Assembly: GCA_038501625.1 (NCBI GenBank)
Contig: JAZAYU010001075.1
Span: 1-64,000 of the forward strand
Source of the DNA: Corbicula japonica
Taxonomy: Eukaryota > Mollusca > Bivalvia > Venerida > Cyrenidae
Length of the DNA stretch: 64,000 nt
Reading direction: 5' to 3'
This document shows positions 1-11,390 of this stretch, in pieces. The position numbers and the translations under genes are program-made. The notes beneath the pieces were generated by a model, which was not told the origin of the DNA, ran no database searches, and saw only the letters and a program-made list of their open reading frames with translations. Within the stretch, counting starts at the first letter, position 1. Each line of letters opens with the position of its first letter.

Positions 1-32
1 CTGTCAACGAAATTTATTACTCCAGTAACCTA

Positions 33-597
33 TACACTCAACAAAAAATCTAATTGGTCACTTTTTGTCCGTAATTTTTTATTAGAAAGACATTGAATTC
101 ACTCTTTATTTATGATCATATGCCAACATCAGTCTTTATCTTAAGTTTTAATCTTGTTATAATTGACTTTATAACAGTTTTGGGAGAGTTATCCTTAATT
201 TTGTTAAAAATGGATTTCTTGCATAAAAAGGTCAAGCACACAGAAATTTGATCTTAATTCCTTGTTTTGTTTTAATAAGACACCCCATAAGAAGGAAAAA
301 CAGAAAACATTATTAATCAATAGCATATTTGTTTAAATAAACCCCTTTCAAAGTATCCGATTTTAAATTTACCTCCCTTTTAATAAAAGAATGTTCAAAT
401 TTTGATCCTGCGCTGTAAGTAAATGGTATTGGATTTGTTTAAGAAAACAATCAATAAAGATTAAACAGACATTAAGTAATTAATTTCTAGACAAAACAGT
501 TCTTTCCACAACCTCTCTTGACGTAGGGAAGAAACGAAACAAGCATACATTGTAAACATATACAATGAATGACCAATTAGAACTTTTGTTGAGTGTA
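33..597. mobile_element. Mariner-like MITE with 26 bp terminal inverted repeats
   Basis: The left arm at 35-60 begins CACTCAACAAAA and the right arm at 570-595 ends TTTTGTTGAGTG. The two 26 bp arms match as reverse complements at 24 of 26 positions. Both are flanked directly by TA (33-34 and 596-597), the target duplication expected of Tc1/mariner-type insertion. The 560 bp between the flanks has no ORF of note, so this is a non-autonomous element. The family name is inferred from the TA site and TIR only. Confidence 0.7.
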
Positions 598-867
598 TTT
601 TGGGAGAACTGATTGAAATCCAGGCTTGGTTATAGATGTTGATTCTTTTTGCGACTTGATGAATAATATCTAATGTAGTTTTTGTGTGTGTGTGTTTTTT
701 TTCTGTAATTTCGCGTCTGTCTCTATATCTGTTTATCTGTCTGACTGTTCTAAGTTTTATATTTCATAAGTGTTTTTTTTTAGTTTTGATACTGTAAATT
801 TTCAGTGATTTTACTACATGTATAAGTGGTTGGTTAAGAGTTGACTTGTGAATTCATTATATCCCCA
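598..867. other. Unassigned AT-rich DNA
   Basis: There is a short GT run near 684-693 and some T-runs, and no ORF or recognisable repeat. Nothing else is supported here. Confidence 0.5.
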
Positions 868-2095
868 ATAAACGAAGTTAAGGGGTTATGTAGAAGTGAG
901 CTTGTCGGTCTGTCTGTCGGTCGGTCGGATTCTTCGTTGCCGGTTGATAACTCATGAAGGGCTTGACAGATTAAAAAAATTTTGGTACACTTGTGTAACA
1001 TCATAAGATACAGGTAAAGTTCGATTTGGGGGCTGGTGGGGTCAGTGTCAAGGTCACTATTACTAAGAATAGAAAAATCTTTTCCGGATGATAACTCATG
1101 AAGGGCTTGACAGATTAAAATATTTTTTGGTACACTTGTGTAACATCTTAAAAAAAAAGGTCAAGTTCGATTTTGAGGCTGATGGGGTCAGTGTCAAGGT
1201 CACTATTAGTACTAAAAATAGAAAAATCGTTTCCGGATGATAACTCAGGAAGGGCTTGACAGATTTAAAGAATTTTTGGTACACTTGTGAAACATCATAA
1301 GGTACAGGTCAAGTTCGATTTTGAGGCTGGTAGGCTCAGTGTCAAGGTCACTGTTTCTAAAAATAGAAAAATCGTTTCCGAATGATAACTCATGAAGGAC
1401 ATGACAGATTGAAATAATTTTTGGTACACACGTGTAACATCATATCAGACAGGTCGATTTCGATTTTGGGGCTGGTGGCGTCAATGTCAAGGTTGCCGTT
1501 ACGAAAAGTAGAAACATGATTTATGGACGATTTGGGGCTGGTGGGGTCATGTCCAGGTCAGTGTTATTAAAAATAGAAAATAGTTTCCGGATGATAACTC
1601 GTGAAATACTTCACAGATGAAATTCATTTTGGGCGCATAGATGTAACATCACAAAATACAGGTCGAGTTCGACTTTGGGGGCTGTGTGGTCAATGTCAAG
1701 GTCACTGTGAACTAAAATAGAAAAATGGTTTCTGGACCATAACTCGTGAAATACTTCATAAATTTAAGATGAAACTTTACAAGATAAAGGTTAAGTTTGA
1801 CTTTGGGGCCTGTTGGGTCAAGGTCACTGTTGTTTAAACTTCAAAACTTCATTTCCACTCAGTAACAATAGCTTGGAATGAGATTCGTGAATGCAAATTG
1901 GTGGTTTCTCTGAAGACGACTTTGGGGATTGAAAGTGAGGCCTGTGGAGTCAAGGTCACTGTTACTAAAAATAGAAAAAAAAACTTAATTTGGAATGAGA
2001 TATTGTGATGAAACTTACTGATTAGGTTGCTTCTTTGAAGACTGCTGGGATTGAAAGTAGGTGGGTTGGTCCAAGGTCAAGGTCACTACTACATG
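868..2095. repeat. Diverged tandem array, ~145 bp unit, with TCAAGGTCA in most units
   Basis: A leader with GTCGGTCTGTCTGTCGGTCG (about 904-923) is followed by units that begin GATAACTC.TGAA near 946, 1090, 1231, 1384, 1591 and 1737, so the spacing is about 141-153 bp with one longer interval. Each unit continues with GGTACAC.TGTGTAACATCA, then GTTCGA.TTTGGGGCTGG, then a TCAAGGTCAC block and an A-rich AATAGAAAAAT end. Units decay toward the right. The same sort of unit is known as a dispersed tandem repeat in bivalves. The small ORF that crosses it is not a gene. Confidence 0.8.
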
Positions 2096-2181
2096 TGCCC
2101 ATGTTTCTAGTGTAAGTTACATTATGCCATTGATTCTAAGCATTCCCAGTTCAAGTATCAAGCACACATGTGGGGGTATTT

Positions 2182-2393
2182 AATCACTTTCAGTGATAAT
2201 TCATTTTCGTGTGGCACTAATTTTCATAGAGTTCGTGGGTGGACAGATCCACAAATTCAAAACCATCACAACTTATAAAATTGAATTTAAGCGTTTATTA
2301 GAAAATTAAGATCAACATAATTATTTAGAAACCCCACAACTGCCTTTCGACCGAAAAATACGAAAATTAGTGCCCAAGAATAAAAGTGATAAT
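2182..2393. mobile_element. Short TIR element (MITE-like)
   Basis: The left end (about 2182-2226) reads AATCACTTTCAGTGATAATT and then TTTTCG..GGCACTAATTTTC. The right end (2361-2393) reads CGAAAATTAGTGCCCAAGAA and then TAAAAGTGAT, which is its imperfect reverse complement. The interior is AT-rich and non-coding. It contains TCGTGGGTGGACAGATCCAC, similar to a stretch in the 4233-4440 element, so the two may be related. Confidence 0.5.
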
Positions 2394-2549
2394 AATGTAC
2401 AGTATTGAAAATGAGTTTATTTGCAAATCTGTTTTTTTCTAGGTAGAGACCCTGGTTACCATTGTTTTCTTATCAGATTTGTCGTAGCACAGACCAGGGC
2501 AAATACTTCAGCCAAACAGGATGACAAACTCCACTTGTGTCAAGCTAGT

Positions 2550-2792
2550 CCAAAGGTTATAAAACTTGAGTTCGGACTCCGTACTCAAAACTCAAACATT
2601 TGTTTCTTTCGTTTCAAGTAAATGAAACTTTTACTGTTAGTTAATTGTTTTGGTCCACTATCATTTAGCAGTTGAGATATTCCAATAAAGATATTAAAGC
2701 AGTGTAAATCATCAATTTCACTCCTAGGCTTTGAGAATGAAACTGAGTGTTTTGATTACGGATTTCAAACTCGAGTTTTATAACCTCGGGAC
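2550..2792. repeat. Imperfect inverted repeat with GGTTATAAAACT.GAGTT ends
   Basis: The left arm near 2551-2582 (AAAGGTTATAAAACTTGAGT and on) is mirrored by the right arm near 2759-2787 (CGGATTTCAAACTCGAGTTT and TATAACCTC). It belongs with the adjacent hairpin at 2801-2920, which has the same terminal motif. Confidence 0.5.
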
Positions 2793-2800
2793 CAGTGCCC

Positions 2801-2920
2801 AAGGTTATAAAACTGAGCATGGAAACCAGTCTCAAATCTCAAGCATCTGATTGGCCGCCATTTCAGCCAATCAGATGCTTGAGATTTGAGACTGGTTTCC
2901 AAACTCAGTTTTATAACCTT
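2801..2920. repeat. Near-perfect hairpin, 55 bp arms and 10 bp loop
   Basis: Arms at 2801-2855 and 2866-2920 are reverse complements with two mismatches, around the loop CGCCATTTCA. The ends are AAGGTTATAAAACTGAG and CTCAGTTTTATAACCTT. There is no coding content in the arms. It is a fold-back element or the collapsed TIRs of a MITE. Confidence 0.85.
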
Positions 2921-3059
2921 CAACCCAGATCAACAAATACTCATTTAAGTTATTTTTGGATGTTACATTTATTATTAATAATAATACGCATAATTAATAG
3001 ATGAATATAGATGAAAAGGGGAACTTTGAAGGCAACCGAACACGACAAATATGAAAATA

Positions 3060-3210
3060 TTGCAGGCTCGGTTTGATTGAGCCTCTTCTTGGGCAGTAAC
3101 GGAGATGCATATTACTGCCCACACCGCCTAGCACCGGGCCGAGCGCAACTATATATTTACACCAGTAAACAGTACAATTTAGATCAATCCCAAACGACGA
3201 TTTAAAAAAA
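3060..3210 (+). repeat. Dispersed repeat fragment, related to 9945-10095
   Basis: The fragment shares CTCGGTTT....AAGCC/GAGCC, then GCATATTACTGCCCA, then ATCAATCCCAAACG (about 3182-3195) with 9945-10095 in the same orientation and order. In the other copy this piece lies immediately upstream of the 10130-10665 repeat. Here the matching downstream part lies at 4756-5320 in the opposite orientation. Confidence 0.6.
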
Positions 3211-3333
3211 TAAATAAATGTAAAAACAGTAATGTTTTGACGTTCAGTATATTTGTTGAACATTTTTTATTTGTCCTCCATGATAGAAGGTTATTTGTTT
3301 TTTGTTATGTTACTATTGTATGCTTTTAACCTT

Positions 3334-3778
3334 TCTTATTTCTTCTTTTAAAACGCATTTCATTATAAGTATCATGCATGAGTGTGAGGTGAAGATGGAA
3401 AAATCTGTCACCGAGGGTTAACTGTTTTGCGGGAACGAGGCTCTGCCGAGTTCCCGCCAAAACAGTTCACCCGAGGTGACAGATTTTTCTATCTTTACCG
3501 AATGTCTCATGCAAGATACTTTTTCTTGCATACCTTTTATTATTTATAACATTTCTATGTATGTATACAAACTTTTTTATTTTCCTTATGCTGAAATATT
3601 GACATTACCGCTAACCTTTTTTATAAATGACGTCAGTAACTTGAATATATGACGTCACTCACGTGACTCATTCTACACGGGGGGGTGTAGAATCATAATT
3701 TCCTACACGGGTGAAATCACTGGATGACCTGATCTGGTATGCAAGAATTCTTATTTCTTCTTTTAAAACGCATTTCAT
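3334..3778. mobile_element. Fold-back insertion bounded by a 30 bp direct repeat
   Basis: An identical 30 bp sequence occurs at 3334-3363 and 3749-3778 (it starts TCTTATTTCTTC and ends ACGCATTTCAT). Between the copies lies a large hairpin with arms 3369-3436 and 3450-3519, which are close reverse complements around a GAGGCTCTGCC-type loop. A second small inverted pair (CTTGCATACC near 3526-3535, GGTATGCAAG near 3736-3745) follows. Two TGACGTCA-type sites occur near 3629 and 3651. The long direct repeat may be a target-site duplication or a local duplication. Confidence 0.6.
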
Positions 3779-4232
3779 AGGCCTGTTACTTAATATTTTT
3801 CGATTTATAAACCCTTTACTCCATATATACTGGTACGAACAATGTAAATCAATATCAGCCGACACATTCGTGCCGTCTGATCAGAGCTAAATTGCTCGCT
3901 TCTCAAACAAATAACCCCTAATGAATCAAAAAGCGAATAGTGTATATCTTGATAAAACGAATGTACCGGCTGATCTGGATCGTCACTGTTTTCCTATGAA
4001 TAACAGCCATGCCCGGTTAACGTCTTTTTACAAAATTTCGTTATTAATATGTTTCAAGACAGTCAGTTATTGGTATTTGAACTGAAAAGAAGCATAACTA
4101 TGCTAAGCCTTATGAAAATATCTTCTTGAGTTTAGCCAAAGTATTTTTAATGCTCCAAAATCTTTGAATACTGACCAACTATTAACAATGTATACATAAT
4201 TATGACCAAAAAGCACAAAGCATAACCCTTGT

Positions 4233-4440
4233 ACTGTGAATTCGTTAATTTGTATGGGGTAGTATTTTTTGGATTTCGTGGACAGATCGATTCACGACAT
4301 AAAAACCAAAACGAAATAAAGCATGATATCAAATTGTATATAAACTTATAATGGATAATAAAGAACCACGAATTTAAGAATCTACAGTTTTACCGAAAAC
4401 CACGAAATTTTATGTCCACGAATATTAGTGAATTCACAAC
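4233..4440. mobile_element. MITE-like element with GTGAATTC termini
   Basis: The left end has TGTGAATTCGTTAAT (4235-4249) and the right end has ATTAGTGAATTCACAAC (4424-4440). The interior carries CGTGGACAGATCGATTCACG on the left and CACGAAATTTTATGTCCACG on the right, again as inverted relatives. It is non-coding. The same GTGAATTC motif appears in the 19873-19945 hairpin. Confidence 0.6.
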
Positions 4441-4755
4441 ATCTCAATATTATCTCTGAAAACTGATAATGATAAAAAAAACATTAGTCAGTGAGCTTGA
4501 TGAGCTTTGTCGAAAATTGCATGACGCCATATTATACTACACAAAGTTTACTAAGCACCAAGAATATTTTTGTACATATCTTTTTCCATATGTCATTTAT
4601 TAATTGTATTTGCTTTTACGCACCTGATTTGTGATTTGAAAACAAATATAGACAAATTTTACTATCAAGTAATAAAGTAACAGCCTTTGAAGAAAATGGT
4701 TATGCTTTTTACTTCATTCCTTGTCAAATGGTTTCATCGCACTGTTAAAAGAAGC

Positions 4756-5320
4756 TGTAGTCCAAATTCCATTTCACACGCCCGGTAAACATTCGCTCCA
4801 CAACCAAACAAGAGAACATAACAAAATGAGCGAAAGCCACTTCCGGGATTGAGCGAAAGCAGACAAAAAGCGAGTGTGACCAACATTTTTTTCTTTATAA
4901 GACAGAAAGACGAACTTTAAAAAAAAATCGGGGAATGTAGTGCCGTGTAAGGATGATGAAGCATCACGGTAAACACGGTTACATATTTTAAACATGTAAA
5001 CTGCTCCGGCTAGAACTTTTTTCACAGCGAACAATAGTGCCTTCTTTTTACAAACTGATCATTTCGACTTAGTTGTGTTCTTTGGTTGCTTTCAGAAATT
5101 ATTTCTGTGCTGCGTGTAAATCGAATACCGGTCGCTAGTGACTGCTGTACAGATTTCGAATGATGTAATCCCTCTTTATTACGATTTATGTTCATTTTAG
5201 AAGAGGTGTAGAAGCGAAAACATAACACCAGCATACCTATGTTTGTCAGTCTAAACGTATTAACTACACTCCTGGATTTTTCACGTACATATATTACAGC
5301 TCCGAGACATTTGAACACAA
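4756..5320 (-). repeat. Dispersed ~550 bp repeat, copy 1
   Basis: Read on the minus strand it matches 10130-10665 on the plus strand almost throughout. The shared parts include the AATCCCGGAAGTGGCTTTCG block, the TTTACCGGGCGTG end, the AAATCTGTACAGCAGTCACT block and the CGCTTCTACACCTCTT block. Short ORFs of about 85-98 codons run through both copies and look alike because the DNA is alike. I do not recognise a protein. It is probably part of a non-autonomous mobile element. Confidence 0.7.
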
Positions 5321-6300
5321 TGTCGATTTATGTGGAAAAAATGTTTCAACGAGATGGACTTTGCAATAAATGTTTTCATCGCACCTATAGATAATTATCT
5401 TAGGATTTCGAATAGTAAACGACAAGCACCATTATATCTTAATGTAGAATTTTTGTAATAAAAGTAAAATGCAGATATGTCTGAAAAATAGCCTTCTGAA
5501 ATGTTTGGGTTTGACAGTGACAGTGTGATTTAAATCGCCTGTCGTCTACTAATTCTGTTTTTTTTCTTAACACGTTATTTTTGTATCTATTTAGTCTTAT
5601 GATTTTAGATATAATATATGTGTATAAATGTGTTTGGAAATCTTATATCTGATCACAACATAGACATGAACGTTTATCTATAAATACATTGTAAAATGTT
5701 TACACTTCATATAAGATGTATATATATGTAGGTATATTTTCATCATATGCTTTTAGGGAGCCAGGTACAGTTTATACTGATAATTGTAATCGTTTATATA
5801 AATAGACCCTTTTCACATTGCTCCGTCGCGGAACGGGTTTTCGGATTTTTATCGAAACGCGATTTCAGAACGAGGCGCCCTATGCTGACTTGCATATTAA
5901 TAATGAATGCTATGGGTTTAATTTTGTACTCTTGACACAATTTCTTTAAATTTTTAAGTATTTGGACCCAAAAAGTGTCTTGGTGTAAATCGATAATCAC
6001 ACATGGAGCATATCCAACTTTGAGCATCAACCGGTTAGCAAAAATCGATAACGAATTTCTCAATAGATTATGACGGAACAATTCAGTTTTTTCTTTACTA
6101 CAGTTTTATTTCTTCAACAGTCGAAAAAACCCATAGTACAAATTAAAGATAAATTTCTGCCGATTAAGATGGTTATTTTTATTTTAATTTACCTTAACGA
6201 TATTTTAGTCCTTTTTTACTCTGAATATAGCCACTCTATTTTCCCTATTACTTACATAGAGACTGTTGAGAAAGTGGGATCTTTTCGCTGATTCTGGTGT
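5321..6300. other. Unassigned AT-rich DNA
   Basis: There are several short ORFs (for example 5747-5935, 5794-6081 and 6070-6291), but none resembles a known protein convincingly. I see no repeat structure beyond AT-rich tracts. Confidence 0.4.
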
Positions 6301-6301
6301 T

Positions 6302-6393
6302 GTCCCGGTTAGCTCAATCGGTTGCGTCGCAGGAATTGCAGGGCTAGGCGCTGTCGCCGTGACGGTGCGGGTTCGCTCCCAGCTAGAGGCACT
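6302..6393 (+). repeat. tRNA-like sequence, probable SINE head
   Basis: It has a recognisable A box (GGTTAGCTCAATCGGTTG, about 6308-6325) and B box (GGGTTCGCTCCC, about 6379-6390). They are separated by about 50 nt, longer than in most tRNAs. The T stem pairs at 4 of 5 positions (GCGGG/CCAGC), but the 5' and 3' ends do not form an acceptor stem. I call it a degenerate tRNA or the promoter part of a SINE, not a working tRNA gene. Confidence 0.5.
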
Positions 6394-8269
6394 ATAATTA
6401 CATATTCTATTGTTAATATCTTTTATCCAAATTATAAGTTTTAAAAAACCCAGGTTGCATATTTTGCAAAAATATTTAACTATTGTTTAAGCAAATTTTT
6501 ATTGAAATAAATTTATAACATTTTGGTCCTTTTTAGCTTTTTCTAACACGACTATCGAATATTTTAAGTGAATATTTAAGTCTCCGTAATTTTGCGAACA
6601 TTCCCGATATTTTACGATCATTGACGGAAGATTGTTAAATTCGGCAGTCAAGTGCAGGAAACAATATAGAGCCTTACTAGTTTGATTTGTAGAAGTTGGA
6701 GATTGTTTTGAAATTTGTGATATTACTTTGAATTAAGTAGAAACACTAAATTTTGGCGAATCCGTCAATATTGTACAAATTTCATAGGCGGAAACAAATA
6801 CGTACTAAATTATTCATGGCATTTAGAAATAAGTATATGTCTTTTCGATATAGTTGTAAATTAAAATCCGATTAATGTAATAAACCCAGACGAAAGTCTA
6901 AAAAGGTGATAGTTGTAACAAACTACAATGAACCCCAGTTAAATCAACAGGTAAGAAATATGTGACATTTTGTGTATTAACAATATGTCACATTGAGTCA
7001 CAAAAATGTCAATCATAAGAAAATGCATTAAGAAATTAGAATCGTCATATAAAGTCTTCTCTATATACAAGACTATCTAAATCAAAAACCACATATATAT
7101 TAAGATAACTTAAATAAATATTACTTAATTATTTGTAAAAGTTAAATGCTTTCTATTTACAATTAAGAAGATAAAATGTAAATTTTATCTAAAAATTTAT
7201 ATCGTAAAATGCAATCGGAAAATTGAAATTGTTAAGTTTAGGGCATATTTCTAAACACATTTGAAACAAAAGCACGTAATGATGTACCCAATTGGAATTA
7301 AAGTTAGAACAAATAATTTAACATGTATCAAGATTAGATTGTAAGATTTTTTCAGTAAAATAAAATAATTCAATAAACTGTTATTCTTTAATTATTTTGA
7401 CAAACAAGAGCGCAACAGTAATAGAACGAATTCGGGATTTTATTAACTAATCGAAAAAAATGCATCCTTAATTTTATTGTACCCCCTCCCAATAAATGAC
7501 GCGTTGTAAAAACAAAGTTATGACAGATCAATAATAAATATTTTTTATGACTTATTTCCTGTACCGTGTATAACAAGGTAAATGGTTCCTATAAACAAAG
7601 AACCTAGAAAATGCATCGATTCTATGAATTTAAAAGTGTACCGATTTGTTTTTTGGTGTATACAGAAATTGAGAAAAGGCTACACAATTCTACCGCTTTT
7701 TATTATGACTGAATTTGTAAATTCTTTTATGTATTAAGTTTACAAACCGTTCCACCATTTTTACACATATAAAAATTGCTTTCCTACAAAATAAATGCCT
7801 TCATTAATGTAATAATAAGAATGAAATGGAACAGGTAGAAGTTATATATCGCGGGGCTTAGGATTGTAAAATAAATAAAATAATCGGACGTCTATGTGCC
7901 CAAAACCAAATTAAAGAACTCGGCACTAAGTTACACAAAACTGATAAAAACAAAGACATTGTAGAACGTACATTAATATGGTCGACCTCCAGCATGTGTG
8001 TAACTTTTGCGATATAGGAAAAACTGATATTAGCATTAAATACTCGACATTTCCTTATACACAAAGTTATCTTAATTTTAAAGTAATGAATACTCATTTT
8101 GTTGTTATGTATAAAACTCTCAGAGATATATACATTATCAAGATTATTTATTGCTTATTTATTACTTTGTGTTACCTGCGTGTTTATTTTTTCTCAAATG
8201 TTAAAATTTAACATTTTTGATAAATTTTGTAATTTTGAAAAATATTGCTTTTACTTTCTGATTTCATTA
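6394..8269. other. Unassigned AT-rich DNA
   Basis: The tract is very AT-rich with many short A/T runs. Short ORFs (such as 7388-7576, 7858-8097 and 7978-8211) overlap on both strands and match nothing known. The first part may be the body of the SINE that begins at 6302. Confidence 0.4.
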
Positions 8270-8515
8270 ATCTATTAAATTTATCAATTGTTGGCTAAAA
8301 ATTTCTTCCTATATATTCATTTATAATATTCGTGTAATAGGGGCATATAAACAAAAAGTGGTATTCGTTTTCTATCATCTTATAATTACAGAATCCACAG
8401 ATTCTGTTTTCCCTTGTAACACCCGTGTACCTTCCAGTTTCAATATTTAAGATACAACTTTTATGAAACGAACGGAATGCTAAATGATGAAACAATTTTG
8501 TGCTATTTTATTGGT
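8270..8515 (-). pseudogene. LINE 3' coding fragment (post-RT C-terminus)
   Basis: The minus strand encodes about 70 residues with RSFHKSCILNIETGRY, then ICGFCNYKMIENEYHFLFIC, then PYYTNIINEY. This is the cysteine-rich tail found after the RT in several LINE families (CxxC, then ENEYHFL.CP.Y). The element at 27.7 kb has the same motif (KVIENEYHFLLVCPLY), so both belong to one family. The RT itself is absent, so this is a severely truncated insertion. It is not a host gene. Confidence 0.7.
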
Positions 8516-9944
8516 TTTCCCCTCCGGCGCAAATGACATATTTTATTGATCATAGACTTCGTTAATATCCGATAATCTGACGACTGATAAGAAGGGCAGA
8601 TACTTGACAATACCACATAGTCAACGCCATACACTCTCCCTTTATGAGATGATGAGCAAAGTGCCAAATGTTTGCAAGAAAAAAAAAAGAAATGATTAAT
8701 TATGCAAAATAAGCCCGTTTATTAGATTAGAACAAGCGCTCATTTCAGGAACACAAGAAACCAAGTAGAATCTAAAATAATTAAGGCTTAGGAACCATAC
8801 GAACATTATTTTGCTTTTTACCATCTTTTATTTAATATATATAATTTACTAACGATTGATCCTGATAGGGCATATCTAGTCAGGCCATAATAGCAAAATG
8901 TAACTCGATCGTTTTAAAAATTGTTTGTGGATTAAAATTAAAATAAGAGAATACAAAAAACTTTAAGAGCCTCAGTCTATTTCTTGTGCTTATGAAGTTT
9001 GTCTCACAATCAAACTCAAGTAATTTAACTAATAAAAGACTTGTGTTTAATCTACGCAAATAATCGAGTGTAAGTGTTCCCAGGATTTCAAGTGTATTCT
9101 TTAAGAAAACTGTTAGGAAGTGAACGTGCACCTGATAGACTTACGTGGTCAACTATTGTTGGCAAGATTCAGTATACTGCAGTTGCCTGGTTTGAATAAA
9201 CATCCTGTTATTTTGTGTCACTTCATCCATACCTAGAGGCTATATACCGGTAATTTCATGCTTCGGTACGGATTGAAAACATCCCAATAAACAGTTTCAA
9301 ATAAAAAGTTTCTCCAGGAAGATCAGCGAAGGCAATATGATCGTTTTCAATTATTTTAAGAGTCGAGTAATTCAGTAAAACTTGTCAAATTTCTCGACAA
9401 TGTGTTATAATCTAATGTGTAATGATGCGACCCAGCATATTATGCCTCGTTCTGAAATTCGGAGATCATGTGGTAGTAATAAAAACACTTAATACAAAGG
9501 TATTGGGAACCAGGTCTATTCCGTGTTTAGATGTCACTTTAAGAAACATACTTACTTACTTGGAAATAAACCCGGAGCTTGTCGATCAAATTGAAATATT
9601 TAAAATGCATGTATAGATTTGATCCTGTTTTTGTGATCATCAAGAAGCAACAGCGACAGCTTTCCTGATGAATATTTTTCATCATTTTATTTTTAACAGA
9701 TTATTATTCTGTCTCGGTACTTTAAATGATGAATAAATCTGTTTTTCTTCTTGTTTGATGAAAGGAAATAGCATTTTCTGTTGCACCCTTTAAACGCTCC
9801 CATCTGAAAGAAACAAAACAAACCACAAATAACACAAAACATATTATTGAAAACTGGTTCTTTATGCAACGACATCGTTTAAAATAAATTCATTTAAATA
9901 TGAAAAATGAACATATTAAACACATTTGTATAAATACGGCATAC
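8516..9944. other. Unassigned DNA
   Basis: No recognisable gene or repeat. Small ORFs at 8880-9131, 9422-9616 and 9693-9875 have no recognisable motif. Confidence 0.4.
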
Positions 9945-10665
9945 TCGGTTTAAGTAAGCCTATTTATGGACAGAAGTGGGAATGCATATTACTGCCCACT
10001 ACGCCCATCCCCATTTTGAGTAAAGCTCATTATGTACACATATACGTTACACATACATAAATTTTTCTTATTTTTATCAATCCCAAACGTAAACTTTTAT
10101 ATTGAGCTGAACACGAAACCTTCAATGAATGAGTTAACAAACAAGTTAAAACGATGCAATGACAGTATGAAGTTATGTTTTCGCTCCACAACTTGCTCTT
10201 CCGCTCCTACACCTCTTGAAAAGTGAGCATTTATCGTTTACAGAGACGTTACACCATTTGAAATCTGTACAGCAGTCACTAGCGACAGGTATTCGATTCA
10301 CACGCAACATAGAAATAATTTCTAAAAGCAATCAAAGAACAAAATTAAGTCGAAATGACAAGTTTGTATCGATACATGCATCATTATTCGCTGGGAAAAA
10401 AGATCTAGTCGGAGCAGTTTACATGTCTAAAATATGAAACCGTGTTTTCCGTGAAGCTTCATCATCCTTTAACGGCACTACATTCCCCGATTTTTGAAAA
10501 AGGTCGTCTTTCTGTCTTAAAAAGAGAAACAAATGTTGGTCATACTCACTTTTTTTGTCAACAAATCGGCGCTTTCGCTCAATCCCGGAAGTGGCTTTCG
10601 CTCATTTTGTTATATCCTCTTTTTGGTTGTGGAGCGAATGTTTACCGGGCGTGTTTCATTTGTGT
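9945..10665 (+). repeat. Dispersed repeat, contiguous copy 2
   Basis: The first part (9945-10095) matches 3060-3210 and the second part (about 10130-10665) matches the reverse complement of 4756-5320. This is the most intact arrangement in the window: GCATATTACTGCCCA, ATCAATCCCAAACG, TTATGTTTTCGCTCCACAAC, AAATCTGTACAGCAGTCACT, and finally TTTACCGGGCGTG. Short ORFs at 10216-10437 and 10442-10696 lie within it and resemble those of copy 1. No known domain is visible. It is probably a non-autonomous mobile element. Confidence 0.7.
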
Positions 10666-11390
10666 GGAAAAGTTTAATATTAACAATCGTATCTAACTAA
10701 GTCAGTAAGAAAAACAATATTTGTGTAGGTTGAGTGTATATTTAAACAAATATCAATCACTCAATCTCGAATTGTTTACATAACTACAGTTTGTCAAACA
10801 GTTGCGGTGAATCATTTTAAATTATCCGTTGTGAAAAAAATATATTTAAAGCAATAATCGGAAATATTTTTTTTTGTTTTATAACATTCAAGATGTCCTG
10901 CAATTAGTTTAGAAATATTTAAACTTCATTTTCCATCAACATTTGAAGGTGATATTTTAAAGGTTGATATTACAAATTGATCCGGGTTTTTTTAACATTA
11001 TGATATAATTATTTAATCCAATGTTACCCGGGATTTCAAAGTCGATGAGTTTATAAGATGTTGACATAGAATGTCTCGTCTATATTTGGGAATAAAATTA
11101 TAAACCAAGAGCGATACAATGAAACATGATAATAATATTTATATTGGCTAATATATTTGGTTAGTGGTTTTATTATGGAGGTTGGGTATGAAAGCGCGAA
11201 TTCTAGGCGTCGCCTTATCAAAGCCGGCCTTTACTCTGATAGTGTTGAAGACGTATACTGTATGCTATTCACAACGTAATGTGTGTGGGGTGAATTTAGA
11301 GTGTAAGGAGTGTGGTGGTCAGATGGAGGTATAGACAGACATAACACGCTATAAAGTTTATACTGAAAACTAGAATCAAGCTACAGGACA
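10666..11390. other. Unassigned DNA
   Basis: AT-rich, no supported feature. Confidence 0.4.

Noticed and set aside
4774..5318. Pair of ORFs here and at 10216-10696 that encode similar peptides (e.g. VQQSLATGIRFTR)
   Set aside because: The similarity is explained by the two DNA copies of one repeat. The frames are short, broken differently in each copy, and have no known domain. A dN/dS test on more copies would settle it.
6070..6291. A 73-codon ORF with IYLNDILV, reminiscent of the YxDDILV motif of Ty3/gypsy RTs
   Set aside because: The first catalytic D is N, the flanking residues do not follow the RT pattern clearly, and no other RT, gag or LTR sequence is nearby. A chance match is likely.
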